Shown piece after piece: positions 16,299-25,252 of a stretch of DNA of 64,000 bases (within the stretch, counting starts at the first letter, position 1; the number at the start of each line of letters is the position of its first letter). Origin of the DNA: an uncultured Christensenellaceae bacterium (lineage in GTDB: Bacteria; Bacillota; Clostridia; Christensenellales; CAG-314); contig CAJUNH010000001.1 of the NCBI GenBank assembly GCA_910587795.1, positions 62,001 through 126,000 of the forward strand. The letters are read 5' to 3'. A model generated the notes under the pieces. The model saw nothing but the letters and a program-made list of their open reading frames with translations. It did not search any database and was not told the origin of the DNA. Position numbers and translations under genes: made by a program.

Positions 16299-17957
16299 AT
16301 GACTGATATCGAAATTGCCAGACAGTGTAAATTGCATAATATCGGCGTTATTGCCGAAAAACTCGGCGTAGATAAATCCAACTTGGAATTTTACGGCAGC
16401 TATAAGGCAAAGATAACCGCTAAACCCAGTATTCGCGGCGACGCTAAATTAATTTTAGTAACCGCAATTAATCCTACTGCCGCGGGCGAAGGAAAAACAA
16501 CCGTATCTATTGGACTTGCAGACGCTTTAAATTTGATAGGGGCAAAAACTTGTTTGGCATTGCGCGAGCCGTCGTTGGGACCTGTCTTCGGCATTAAAGG
16601 CGGAGCGACAGGCGGAGGATATTCGCAAATTTTGCCTATGGAAGATATTAATTTACACTTTACAGGGGATTTTCACGCTATTACGGCGGCAAATAACCTC
16701 TTGTGCGCAATGATAGACAATAGCATATTTCAAGGCAATCCTTTTAATATAGACCCCGAGAGGATAGTATTTAACCGTACTTTGGACGTTAACGACAGAG
16801 CATTAAGAGGCGTTGCCGTAAACTGCGGAGTTAAGGACACAACCGAGCATAACGAAAAATTTAATATAACTGCCGCTTGCGAAGTTATGGCTGTATTGAC
16901 ATTGGCGGATAATCTTGCCGATTTGAAACGACGTTTGGGAAATATTTTAGTAGCGTATTCGTTTGACAATAAACCGATTTTCGCACGCGATTTGCAGGCA
17001 CAGGAGGCTATGACTATTTTGCTTAAAGATGCGCTGTGCCCGAATTTGGTTCAGTCCATAGGCGGTACGCCTGCTTTTGTACACTGCGGACCGTTTGCAA
17101 ACATTGCTCACGGTTGTAACAGCGTACAAGCCACAAAGCTTGCTATGACTTATGCTCCGTATACGGTAACGGAAGCAGGATTCGGCGCTGATTTGGGTGC
17201 GGAAAAGTTTTTAGACGTAAAGTGCCGAGTCAGCGGTTTGTGCCCTAATGCGGTAGTAATAGTGGCGACTGTGCGCGCGTTAAAACTTAACGGCGGTGCG
17301 GATAAAAACAGTTTGTCTTGCGAAGACTTGACGGCATTAAATAACGGAATGTGCAATTTATTGCGTCACGTGCAAAACATCCGCGACGTATATAAATTGC
17401 CCTGTATTGTGGCTATTAACCGTTTTACAAGCGATACTCAAAGAGAAATCGATGCGGTAGCGGAAGCTGTTTGTAAATTGGGCGTTGAGGCAATTGAATG
17501 CGACGTGTGGGGAAAAGGAGGCAAAGGCGCAACCGAACTTGCCCGTAAAGTTGTTGCGTTGTGCAATGCGGATAACGGTTCGTTTACGTTTGCCTATAAA
17601 GACGACGACAGCGTCGAATCGAAAATTTTGCAAATTGCAGCTAAAATATACGGCGCCGCTGATGTGGAATTTAGTGATAAAGCAAAAAACAGTTTGCAAT
17701 CGTTGCGTTCGGTAGTGGACGTATCTAAACTCCCTGTTGTTATTGCAAAAACGCAATACAGTTTTAGCGACGATCCTAAATTATTGGGTGCTCCGAGCGG
17801 ATTTACTTTGCATGTACGGGACATAGAATATCGCGGCGGCGCGGGATTTTTGGTGGCGCTTGCGGGGAATATGCTTCTTATGCCGGGACTTCCTTGCCGA
17901 CCGAATGCCGTCGGTATGACTATTGACGACGACGGTGTAATTGACGGGCTGTATTGA
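16299..17957 (+). CDS. fhs: Formate-tetrahydrofolate ligase
   Basis: 552 residues, normal for the family. The ATP-binding loop PTAAGEGKTTVSIGL and the following LREPSLGPVFGIKGGATGGG stretch are characteristic. It makes 10-formyl-tetrahydrofolate from formate, ATP and tetrahydrofolate, feeding purine synthesis, initiator tRNA formylation and, in acetogens, the methyl branch of carbon fixation; no other acetogenesis genes are visible here. The start follows AAGGAG. The gene is followed closely by tdk. Confidence 0.97.
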   Translation: MTDIEIARQCKLHNIGVIAEKLGVDKSNLEFYGSYKAKITAKPSIRGDAKLILVTAINPTAAGEGKTTVSIGLADALNLIGAKTCLALREPSLGPVFGIKGGATGGGYSQILPMEDINLHFTGDFHAITAANNLLCAMIDNSIFQGNPFNIDPERIVFNRTLDVNDRALRGVAVNCGVKDTTEHNEKFNITAACEVMAVLTLADNLADLKRRLGNILVAYSFDNKPIFARDLQAQEAMTILLKDALCPNLVQSIGGTPAFVHCGPFANIAHGCNSVQATKLAMTYAPYTVTEAGFGADLGAEKFLDVKCRVSGLCPNAVVIVATVRALKLNGGADKNSLSCEDLTALNNGMCNLLRHVQNIRDVYKLPCIVAINRFTSDTQREIDAVAEAVCKLGVEAIECDVWGKGGKGATELARKVVALCNADNGSFTFAYKDDDSVESKILQIAAKIYGAADVEFSDKAKNSLQSLRSVVDVSKLPVVIAKTQYSFSDDPKLLGAPSGFTLHVRDIEYRGGAGFLVALAGNMLLMPGLPCRPNAVGMTIDDDGVIDGLY

Positions 17958-17986
17958 GAGAATATTAAATGAAAAAGGATACGAAT

Positions 17987-18577
17987 ATGCCAAGACTTTA
18001 TTTTAAATACGGAACAATGGGCAGCAGCAAATCGGCGCAAGCTTTAATGTGTAAATTTAATTATGAGCAAAAGGGAATGAAGGTTATGCTTGTAAAACCT
18101 TCTCTCGATAATCGCGGCGACAGCGAGGAAGAAGTAAGAGTCCGTTCGCGTATAGGTTTGTCGGCAGACTGTTACGTTATTAAAGCTGGGGAAAGTTTTA
18201 TAACGTTGTTTGACAAAATAAAATCTATAAGCGGCTGCGATTGTATTATTGTTGATGAAGCGCAGTTTTGCACGCCTTGTCAGGTGGACGAGCTTAAACA
18301 GCTTACGATGCAAGTACCGGTACTTTGTTACGGACTTATGAATGATTTTAGGTGCAAACTGTTTGAGGGCAGTAAACGATTGGTAGAGCTTGCCGATTCT
18401 TTGCAGGAAATAAAATCTGTGTGCCGCTGCGGACGCAAATCCACAGTCAATGCGCGTTTTATAGACGGAAAGTGCGTTGACGACGGTCCTATCGTATTTA
18501 TAGGCGGCGATGAAAGTTACGAAAATATGTGTTACTGGTGTTGGAAAGAGGAGCTTGAAAAAGCTAAGCAAAACTAA
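17987..18577 (+). CDS. tdk: Thymidine kinase (type II)
   Basis: 196 residues from ATG 17987; this start is favoured because AAGGA lies 7 bases upstream and the protein then begins at the usual point (LYFKYGTMGSSKS). An in-frame ATG at 17969 would add six residues. The P-loop is GTMGSSKS, Walker B is IIVDEAQF, and four structural zinc cysteines come from CRCG and the C-terminal CYWC. It phosphorylates thymidine for salvage. It lies 29 bases after fhs and is probably co-transcribed; both supply the one-carbon/nucleotide pool. Confidence 0.95.
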   Translation: MPRLYFKYGTMGSSKSAQALMCKFNYEQKGMKVMLVKPSLDNRGDSEEEVRVRSRIGLSADCYVIKAGESFITLFDKIKSISGCDCIIVDEAQFCTPCQVDELKQLTMQVPVLCYGLMNDFRCKLFEGSKRLVELADSLQEIKSVCRCGRKSTVNARFIDGKCVDDGPIVFIGGDESYENMCYWCWKEELEKAKQN

Positions 18578-18712
18578 AAATTTGTTAAATATATCCTATA
18601 ATTTGTTTATATTTGCCGTCATTTAGTTTTTTATATTTGACAACCATTTTTTTGTAGACGACAAACATATACTTCGGCGTTATGATATGTCCTTTATATT
18701 GTTAAGCGTAAT

Positions 18713-18745
18713 AAAAAAGTCCGTTGATATTAATCCGCGGACTTT
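18713..18745 (-). terminator. Terminator of the minus-strand IlvD-like gene
   Basis: AAAGTCCG (18716-18723) pairs with CGGACTTT (18738-18745). On the minus strand the stem runs into TTTTTTAT, so it serves the gene at 18817-20463; it may also stop readthrough from tdk. Confidence 0.7.
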
Positions 18746-18816
18746 ATACGTATAATTTTATTAATAAACAGAAGAGATACGCTTAAAAGCGATAAAACCA
18801 ATGCTAAAAACATAGC

Positions 18817-20463
18817 CTATCTTTTAAGTTTGTAAGTGCACCCTTCTGTTGCGCCGGTGCAGGTTTTTGCCCAGTTTTTTAAAAAGAAGTTTCCGTAATT
18901 GCTTACGCCTATATCCGCATCGCGTTGACGTTGCGCAAGTTCCTTCGCTTTAATATCGCAAGCTATTTTACCTTTTACAACGTTAATTTCTATTTCGTCT
19001 CCGTCTTGTAACGCACTAAATACGCTTTGTTCGCCCGATTCCGGAGTTATATGTCCTACGACTATTCCGTTGTAAAAATCTGCAATACGTCCGTCTGTAA
19101 TAACTGCGACTTTGTCTTCCAGTTCGAAACCTTTAAGCAACGCCAGCGATGAATATATTTCGCGCATTCCGGGTCCGCTTTGAGGACCTTCTCCGCGTAT
19201 AACCACAACGTCTCCCGAACGTATTTCGCGGTGTAACAGGGCGTCTACCGCCATTTCCTCGTTGGAGTAAACTTTTGCCGTGCCTACAAAGCTGGTTTCG
19301 CCCGCGTATTGTACAAAAGCGCCTTTTTCCGCAACGTTGCCGCGTATAACACGCAGCCGCGCAGCGCCCATAACGCTGTTGTCGGAAGGACGTATAACGT
19401 TTATATTACCGACGGTAACATCGTTAATCATTTGTTCGAGCGTTACTCCGTCGTTTACAAATACGTCGCCCTTAATCAATCGTGCGTCCAAAAGCTGTTT
19501 TAACATTCCGTACACTCCGCCCGCTTGATGGAATTGCGGCATTATTGCTTTGTGTTCGTCTTCCTTGTGTAAAAGCAACGGCGTACTTTTTGCCATATCG
19601 CCGATTGTGTCAAACGTAAGATTGCGAATGCCCAATTCCTTTGCTATTGCAATAAGGTTAAGCATAGTGGTGGAACTTCCGCCGCAAGCAAGGTCTAAAA
19701 CGACCAAATTGCAAAGAGAAGTATTGTTTAGCAAACGCCGCGGTGTAAATTTGCTTGCCGCCAGTTTAACCGCCAATTCACCCGTTTTGTAGGCGATGGA
19801 TTTTCTTTCGACAGATAGTGCGGGGGCGGTGCCGTTTCCCCTTACAGCCAAACCTACGCCTTCTAATAAGCAATTAAAACTGTTTGCGCCGTATCTTTCG
19901 CAATCTGTGCCTATGGCGAGAGGTAGGTTGTTCTCTATTTCTTTTATGGCTTCAAAAGGCGTTTTGCCAGTTTTGATGCGGGCGATCTGTTCAAAATAGT
20001 GCGTAAACCCGTGCTCTTTGTTTTGATATACGATGGGCATCATTGTTCCCTCGCTTACGAAGGCGCAAGGAATATTAAGACGAATTGCTCCTAAAAGCAT
20101 ACCTGCAACAATATTAGGCTCGCTTGCTACAAAAACTATTCCGTCAAAAAAATCGTTTGAACAAATCAGCTCTACCGCGTTTGCAGTTAGATCGCGAGAT
20201 GGCAAATCGTATTTTGTGGACTGTGTGCCGTGTAAAGTTGTGCAATCGATAGATGCAACGTGGGCGATTTTTGCGGCGGCGCCGTTGGCGACAATACCTT
20301 CCCTTACGCGTTCGCAAACAGCATCGAGATTTTTTTGTGCAAAAGACACGTCGTTTTGCGCCGAAATTATACCTATCAACGGTTTTGAGGGGTTAATTTC
20401 CAAACAATTTATCATCGCTTTTTGCGGAAGTTTGTCTAATTGTTCAATAAATTCGCGTAGCAT
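18817..20463 (-). CDS. Divergent IlvD/Edd-family dehydratase-like protein
   Basis: 548 residues with clear full-length similarity to dihydroxy-acid/sugar-acid dehydratases: LPSRDLTANAVE, LACGGSSTTMLNLIAIA, IRPSDNSVMGAARL, RGEGPQSGPGM and VGHITPESG all align with family motifs. However, the active-site motifs differ. The family PCN becomes VSFAQ (about 39-43), the NCDK motif becomes ASEPN (113-117), and GRFSG becomes GRIAD (458-462), removing two Fe-S cysteines, the Asp-Lys metal site and the proposed catalytic Ser. One Cys (188, in GTDCERYGANS) remains. The annotation 'dihydroxy-acid dehydratase' would therefore be unsafe; it may be a different enzyme or a non-catalytic homologue. The gene is alone, divergent from sigG, with a GAGGTG ribosome site; no branched-chain amino acid genes are nearby. 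Confidence 0.8.
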   Translation of the reverse strand: MLREFIEQLDKLPQKAMINCLEINPSKPLIGIISAQNDVSFAQKNLDAVCERVREGIVANGAAAKIAHVASIDCTTLHGTQSTKYDLPSRDLTANAVELICSNDFFDGIVFVASEPNIVAGMLLGAIRLNIPCAFVSEGTMMPIVYQNKEHGFTHYFEQIARIKTGKTPFEAIKEIENNLPLAIGTDCERYGANSFNCLLEGVGLAVRGNGTAPALSVERKSIAYKTGELAVKLAASKFTPRRLLNNTSLCNLVVLDLACGGSSTTMLNLIAIAKELGIRNLTFDTIGDMAKSTPLLLHKEDEHKAIMPQFHQAGGVYGMLKQLLDARLIKGDVFVNDGVTLEQMINDVTVGNINVIRPSDNSVMGAARLRVIRGNVAEKGAFVQYAGETSFVGTAKVYSNEEMAVDALLHREIRSGDVVVIRGEGPQSGPGMREIYSSLALLKGFELEDKVAVITDGRIADFYNGIVVGHITPESGEQSVFSALQDGDEIEINVVKGKIACDIKAKELAQRQRDADIGVSNYGNFFLKNWAKTCTGATEGCTYKLKR

Positions 20464-20533
20464 ATATACACCTCATTATTATCCTTAGTTATATATTTTA
20501 ATACATTAATACGTTTGTGTCAACCTTTGCTTT

Positions 20534-20563
20534 GTATAATTGATACATTTTAGGCGCAAACTA
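20534..20563 (+). promoter_or_regulatory. SigF-type promoter of sigG
   Basis: GTATA (20534-20538), a 15-base spacer and GCGCAAACTA (20554-20563) match the SigF consensus (GYATA, then GGNNANAMTR) at all but one defined position. In Bacillus sigG is first transcribed by SigF, so the site fits the biology. A very similar motif precedes ytfI at 35291-35320. Confidence 0.65.
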
Positions 20564-20591
20564 ATTAAAATCGGTTTAAGGAGGAAGGCTT

Positions 20592-21362
20592 GTGAGCAGA
20601 AAAGTAACGATATGCGGAGTCGACACGTCTACTTTACCTAAATTAAGCCAGCGTGAGCAGCGCGATTTACTTGTAAAAATTTCTCAGGGTGATGCCGCGG
20701 CCCGCAATTATTTTATAAATTGCAATTTACGTCTGGTGTTGTCCGTGGCGCAAAGATATGCGTACAGAGCGGACAATATGGACGATATTTTTCAGATAGG
20801 CTGTGTAGGCTTGATTAAAGCAACGGACAATTTTTCTATTGAAGTGGGCGTTAATTTTAGCACGTATGCTGTTCCGCTTATCTTGGGAGAAATAAGGCGT
20901 TATCTTAGAGAAGGCTCTATTAGGGTAAGCAGAGGGGTTAGAGACATTGCTTATCAGGCGTTACAGGCGCGCGACAAGTTGGAAAAAGAGTGCGTTGACG
21001 AGGCGACCATAGATATGATTGCCGACGAAATGCATCTGCCTGTTTTTAAAGTATTGTATTGCTTGGACGCTATAACCGAACCTATATCGCTTAGCGAAGC
21101 GGTGTATACCGACGAAGAGGACAGTCTGTCGTTAGAAGACAATATTGCCGATTCTAAATGTTCCGAAAGTTTGTGGGCGGAAAACATATCGCTGTTTGAC
21201 GCGTTAAACGCATTGGACGAAAAAGAAAAAAATATTATGTTTAAGCGCTATTTTGAGGGAAAGACTCAAAACGAGGTTTCTATGGAAATAGGACTAAGTC
21301 AGGCGCAAGTGTCCAGAATCGAGAAAAATGCAATAGACAGTCTTAGACACGGAATGGCGTAG
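20592..21362 (+). CDS. sigG: Forespore sigma factor SigG
   Basis: 256 residues. The N-terminal VTICGVDTSTLPKLS is the SigG-specific signature recognised by forespore regulators in Bacillus. Region 2 (NLRLVLSVAQRYAY, IFQIGCVGLIKATDNFS), region 3 and the region 4 helix-turn-helix (KTQNEVSMEIGLSQAQVSRIE) are complete. It directs late forespore transcription during sporulation. The GTG start follows GGAGGAAG. It is not next to spoIIGA-sigE, as in many clostridia, but is followed by ylmC. Confidence 0.95.
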   Translation: MSRKVTICGVDTSTLPKLSQREQRDLLVKISQGDAAARNYFINCNLRLVLSVAQRYAYRADNMDDIFQIGCVGLIKATDNFSIEVGVNFSTYAVPLILGEIRRYLREGSIRVSRGVRDIAYQALQARDKLEKECVDEATIDMIADEMHLPVFKVLYCLDAITEPISLSEAVYTDEEDSLSLEDNIADSKCSESLWAENISLFDALNALDEKEKNIMFKRYFEGKTQNEVSMEIGLSQAQVSRIEKNAIDSLRHGMA

Positions 21363-21436
21363 GGCTTGTGTATTTTTTGTCCGTAGTTGTAATAATTTGA
21401 CGGCGTTACGTCATCTATTATAAACGGAGTTTTATT

Positions 21437-21763
21437 ATGGAAATAAGCTATACCGAGCTGCGTTCTAAGGAAGTTGTAAACGTAAACAGCGGTGTACGAA
21501 TGGGGAAGATTATCGATATGATAATAGATTCTAACGGTAAAAGCGTGTTGGGCGTAGTTGTACCTGGTGTAAAAAAAATTTTTAGGGCAAGCGAGGATAT
21601 TTTTATACCTTGGCGAAATATTTCTAAAATCGGCGCGGACGTTATACTTGTTTCGTTAGATATACACGCTTTGACTAACGTAACCCGTTCACAAAATATG
21701 GATCTTCATAAAAACGACGACTGCTGCGGTGCAGATAAATATGATGACACAGATTATTTATAA
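21437..21763 (+). CDS. ylmC: YlmC/YmxH family PRC-barrel sporulation protein
   Basis: 108 residues. The first 80 form a PRC-barrel-like beta domain (SYTELRSKEVVNVNSGVRMG, then IPWRNISKIGADVILV), matching YlmC/YmxH proteins conserved in spore formers. The extra C-terminal tail, about 25 residues, contains Cys-Cys and many Asp and is longer than in the family. Its function is not known. Its position directly after sigG is common in Clostridia. A terminator follows at 21869-21902. Confidence 0.85.
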   Translation: MEISYTELRSKEVVNVNSGVRMGKIIDMIIDSNGKSVLGVVVPGVKKIFRASEDIFIPWRNISKIGADVILVSLDIHALTNVTRSQNMDLHKNDDCCGADKYDDTDYL

Positions 21764-21868
21764 TTCAGCCGAATAGATTAGACGGTAGCAAAAATAACGT
21801 TATTTATATGTGTTCTTTACTGTTTTTACTATAAATATAGTATACTATTACACACATAATATTGTTTT

Positions 21869-21902
21869 ATGGCATAAAAAATATAATTTTATGCCATTTT
21901 TT
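21869..21902 (+). terminator. Terminator of sigG-ylmC
   Basis: ATGGCATAAAA and TTTTATGCCAT form an 11-base stem followed by a run of T. Confidence 0.85.
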
Positions 21903-21971
21903 GTTGTAATTCGAATTTGGTATAGTAGTGGTTGCTGAATGCTCTTAAATAATATTTGTGTATATAATTAT

Positions 21972-22000
21972 TTGCATTTTTTGTAAGTATTTGCTATAAT
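21972..22000 (+). promoter_or_regulatory. Extended -10 promoter abutting the RluA-type gene
   Basis: A perfect TATAAT (21995-22000) with an upstream TGC (extended -10) and a weak TTGCAT -35 at a 17-base distance. The expected start of transcription, about seven bases downstream, coincides with the A of the ATG at 22007, implying a leaderless mRNA. Confidence 0.6.
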
Positions 22001-22006
22001 AACAAT

Positions 22007-22858
22007 ATGTTGAAGGAAATAGAAGTAAAATCACGTCAACTGTTGTCCGATGTTATAGGCGATAATACTAATTTGGGATATTACCAAATCCATAAAATAA
22101 TTAAAAACCGTAGCGTTAAAATCAACGGTATAAGAGTCGGTGTCGATCAAAACGTTAACGGCGGCGATTTGGTATGTATATATTTGCCTGACCGCGAAAA
22201 GGACAGTATCGAGGTTGTTTACCGTGACGATAACATACTTGTGGTCAGTAAGACTTCCGGAATAGAGGTTCAGGGCGAAGATTCGCTGACTGAGCGTATT
22301 AATAATATTTTAATCGATGCCGAAGCTGTGCCTGTGCACAGACTGGATCGCAATACGATGGGATTAGTCGTTTTTGCTTTAAACAAGACTGCCGAAAAGG
22401 AATTGCTGGAATCGTTTAAAGTGCGCGAGATTGACAAAACTTATAATTGTGTAGTCGTCGGCGTTCCGCGACAAGCTAATGCTAAGCTTAAAGCGTTTTT
22501 ATTTAAGGACGCTAAAAAAAGTCTTGTATATGTATCCGAAATTCAAAAAGCAGGTTATCAGCCGATAGAAACGCATTATCAGTTGATTAAAAGATTGAAC
22601 AGCGAATTGTCGCTGTTAGAAGTAAAACCCGTTACGGGCAGAACGCACCAAATAAGGGCGCATCTGGCAAGTATCAGATTGCCTATACTGGGCGACGGTA
22701 AATACGGTATTAATAAAATAAACCGTAAATACAGAATAAAAACACAGTTGCTGTGCTGTACGAAAATTACATTCCACTTTAAACAGGGCACGCTTAAATA
22801 TTTGGATGGCAAAAGCGTGGTGTTAAGCGTGGATTTGACGCAATATTACAAAAAGTGA
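22007..22858 (+). CDS. RluA-family pseudouridine synthase
   Basis: 283 residues. An S4-like RNA-binding region (about 25-65, IIKNRSVKINGIRV) precedes the catalytic domain with HRLDRNTMGLVVFA, where the Asp is the catalytic nucleophile, and a later GRTHQIRAHLASI motif. It isomerises uridine to pseudouridine in rRNA or tRNA; the exact target cannot be read from the sequence. No ribosome site precedes the ATG; instead a promoter -10 box ends six bases before it. The protein begins at the usual point, so the start is credible. Confidence 0.88.
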   Translation: MLKEIEVKSRQLLSDVIGDNTNLGYYQIHKIIKNRSVKINGIRVGVDQNVNGGDLVCIYLPDREKDSIEVVYRDDNILVVSKTSGIEVQGEDSLTERINNILIDAEAVPVHRLDRNTMGLVVFALNKTAEKELLESFKVREIDKTYNCVVVGVPRQANAKLKAFLFKDAKKSLVYVSEIQKAGYQPIETHYQLIKRLNSELSLLEVKPVTGRTHQIRAHLASIRLPILGDGKYGINKINRKYRIKTQLLCCTKITFHFKQGTLKYLDGKSVVLSVDLTQYYKK

Positions 22859-22876
22859 AAATTTGAGAGGTTGTAT

Positions 22877-23680
22877 ATGAAGAAAGTTTTAATTGCCGTT
22901 ATATGCTGTGTATTGCTTGTTTGTTTGGTATCTTGCAATGGCATAGGTTTTATGTCGGATCCTCAGGTTAAGAGAGTGGTTGCAGAGTTTGGAACGCCTC
23001 AAGCCGAAATGACATTAGAATTTAAATCCAGCAACAAAAATATGAAGTATATAATTACTTACGATTTGTTGTTGGACAAGACTCCGATAACAACGATTAA
23101 CTTTATAAATTTGGTGGATAGCGGTTTCTATACGAACACGATTATGGACAGTTACACGACGTCTTATAATTATTATATTGCTGGCAGATACGTGTACAAT
23201 AAGGAAGCAACGGACGAGAAAATTAAAGATAACGAAAGCGGTAAAACATTTATCGGAGAGTTTAAAAGCAACAATTACGGCGAGCCTAACGGCGGATACG
23301 CACAGTTTTCTATGTTTTCTTTGGCGATGTATCACGATAGCAAAGGCGATGCGTTTAACGACGGAAACGGTACGCTGATATTTTCTACAAGCGATTCGGT
23401 AACGCTTAATTCCAATAATTACGCTGTATTTGCTAAAATGAACAAAATACAGATTTATCAGGACGATAATCTGTTAAGCACATATACGGACGGCAAAATT
23501 AACGGAATGTATTTGGATCAAATGACCAAGCTTACAGGAAGACCTACGATGAAAGTTGTTAATTCCGCTAACGAAACGCGTAACGAGCAAATTCTCGGTT
23601 CGGGGACTACGCCGTATTTTGTATTTTCTATCAAAATGCTTGGCGATAAGGATTGGTCTAAATTGCCTAAAGTCGGTTAA
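22877..23680 (+). CDS. Cyclophilin-like lipoprotein
   Basis: 267 residues from ATG 22877, six bases after GAGAGG. A signal peptide ends in a lipobox with Cys20 (CLVSCN), so it is exported and lipid-anchored. The mature part resembles a cyclophilin peptidyl-prolyl isomerase (TPITTINFINLVDSGFY, later LNSNNYAVFAKM). The catalytic Arg of the usual FHR motif is not present in the matching region, so isomerase activity is doubtful. It follows the pseudouridine synthase by 18 bases and shares its transcript; a terminator closes the unit. Confidence 0.75.
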   Translation: MKKVLIAVICCVLLVCLVSCNGIGFMSDPQVKRVVAEFGTPQAEMTLEFKSSNKNMKYIITYDLLLDKTPITTINFINLVDSGFYTNTIMDSYTTSYNYYIAGRYVYNKEATDEKIKDNESGKTFIGEFKSNNYGEPNGGYAQFSMFSLAMYHDSKGDAFNDGNGTLIFSTSDSVTLNSNNYAVFAKMNKIQIYQDDNLLSTYTDGKINGMYLDQMTKLTGRPTMKVVNSANETRNEQILGSGTTPYFVFSIKMLGDKDWSKLPKVG

Positions 23681-23689
23681 TCAATATTT

Positions 23690-23716
23690 AAGGCAACCGC
23701 ACAGGTTGCCTTTTTT
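23690..23716 (+). terminator. Terminator after the cyclophilin-like gene
   Basis: A 9-base stem (AAGGCAACC/GGTTGCCTT, loop of 5) running into a run of six T. Confidence 0.9.
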
Positions 23717-23926
23717 ATTAACTGTGTTTGCATAGTGTTTAGGCATTAAAAGCAAGGTAAAATGGCTTCGATAGATGATTTTTAAGTGCGGTAGGTGCAG
23801 TTTGCTTAGCTGTTTAAATAATGCGTCGATAAATAAAGTTTTTTTTTGCTGCTATTCGGTAGACAAATTCACTATGCCGTTTAGTATAATCTTATGTATT
23901 TGGAAAATTAGGGAGAAGATTTTGAT

Positions 23927-25252
23927 ATGGTTAAACCGTTAGTCGCCGTGGTAGGAAAGCCTAACGTGGGAAAATCTACATTTTTTAATAAGGTCTGCGG
24001 AGGACGGATATCGATAGTTTCGGATATGCCGGGCGTTACGCGCGACCGTATCTATGCCGACGCCGAGTGGCTTGGTAAAAAATTTACGCTGGTGGATACA
24101 GGCGGTATTCAGTTTAAAAGCGACGATATTATGTTTAGGCACATCAAGGAGCAAGCGCAAATTGCTTTGGATCTTGCCGACGTAATATTATTTTTTTGCG
24201 ATTATAAAGGCGGACTTACTGCGGAGGATTACGATATTGCCGCATTGCTGCGCAAAACAAACAAGCCGTCTGTTTTGGTCGTTAATAAAGTGGATAGTTA
24301 TAGGGATGCGGATTTAACGGAATTTTATAATCTCGGTTTCGGCGATTTTTATCCTATTGCAGCCGAGCAAAAACAAGGGGTTGGCGATTTATTGGACAAA
24401 GTAGTGTCGTATTTCCCCGAAAACGAAAATACAGATGAATACGATGAGGCGATAAAAATAGCCGTAGTGGGCAAGCCCAACGCAGGAAAGTCTTCTTTGG
24501 TTAATAAAATATTGGGGTACGACCGTACTATCGTATCTTCTATTGCCGGTACTACGCGCGACGCTATCGATACGCCGTTTGAATACGACGGTAGACGTTA
24601 CGTTATTATAGATACCGCGGGTATGCGCAAAAAGCGCTCTATCGAGGCGGACTCGGTTGAACAGTACAGCGTGATGCGTTCGTTAAACGCTATACGGCGT
24701 GCCGACGTATGCCTTATCGTTATGGATGCGCAAGAAGGATTATCCGAACAGGACGTTAAAATAGCGGGATTTATTCACGAAGAAGGCAAACCTTCGGTTG
24801 TTGTTATAAATAAGTGGGATTTGATAGAAAAGGATACCCATACTGTAGAAAAATTCAAAAAAGACTTGTCTCGCGATTTGGCTTTTATGGACTATTTCCG
24901 CAGTATAACCGTTTCGGCATTGACCGGACAGCGAGTTAATAAACTTATGGCGGAAATTGATTACGTTTACGCTAAATCTACTTTTCGCGCTACGACAGGT
25001 ATGCTTAACGATGTAATAAACGATGCTGTTCGCGCGGTGGAACCGCCTTCGCAAAAAGGCAGGCGGGCAAAAATCAAGTACGCTACGCAGCCGTCTGTGC
25101 AGCCGCCTACGTTTGTTATTTTTACAAATGACGGAGAGTTGGTGCATTTTTCTTACCGCAGATATTTGGAAAATTATATCCGTCGGGCTTTTGGTTTGGA
25201 CGGAACGCCTATTAAACTTATTTTCCGCGACGGAAAAGATAGGGATGAATGA
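23927..25252 (+). CDS. der: GTPase Der (ribosome assembly)
   Basis: 441 residues with two tandem GTPase domains. The first has GKPNVGKST (residues 10-18), DTGG and NKVD; the second has GKPNAGKSS, DTAGMRKK and NKWD. A KH-like C-terminal domain follows. It assists 50S subunit maturation. The start follows GGGAGAAG. Its stop overlaps the plsY start (ATGA), giving a der-plsY unit as in many Firmicutes. Confidence 0.97.
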   Translation: MVKPLVAVVGKPNVGKSTFFNKVCGGRISIVSDMPGVTRDRIYADAEWLGKKFTLVDTGGIQFKSDDIMFRHIKEQAQIALDLADVILFFCDYKGGLTAEDYDIAALLRKTNKPSVLVVNKVDSYRDADLTEFYNLGFGDFYPIAAEQKQGVGDLLDKVVSYFPENENTDEYDEAIKIAVVGKPNAGKSSLVNKILGYDRTIVSSIAGTTRDAIDTPFEYDGRRYVIIDTAGMRKKRSIEADSVEQYSVMRSLNAIRRADVCLIVMDAQEGLSEQDVKIAGFIHEEGKPSVVVINKWDLIEKDTHTVEKFKKDLSRDLAFMDYFRSITVSALTGQRVNKLMAEIDYVYAKSTFRATTGMLNDVINDAVRAVEPPSQKGRRAKIKYATQPSVQPPTFVIFTNDGELVHFSYRRYLENYIRRAFGLDGTPIKLIFRDGKDRDE

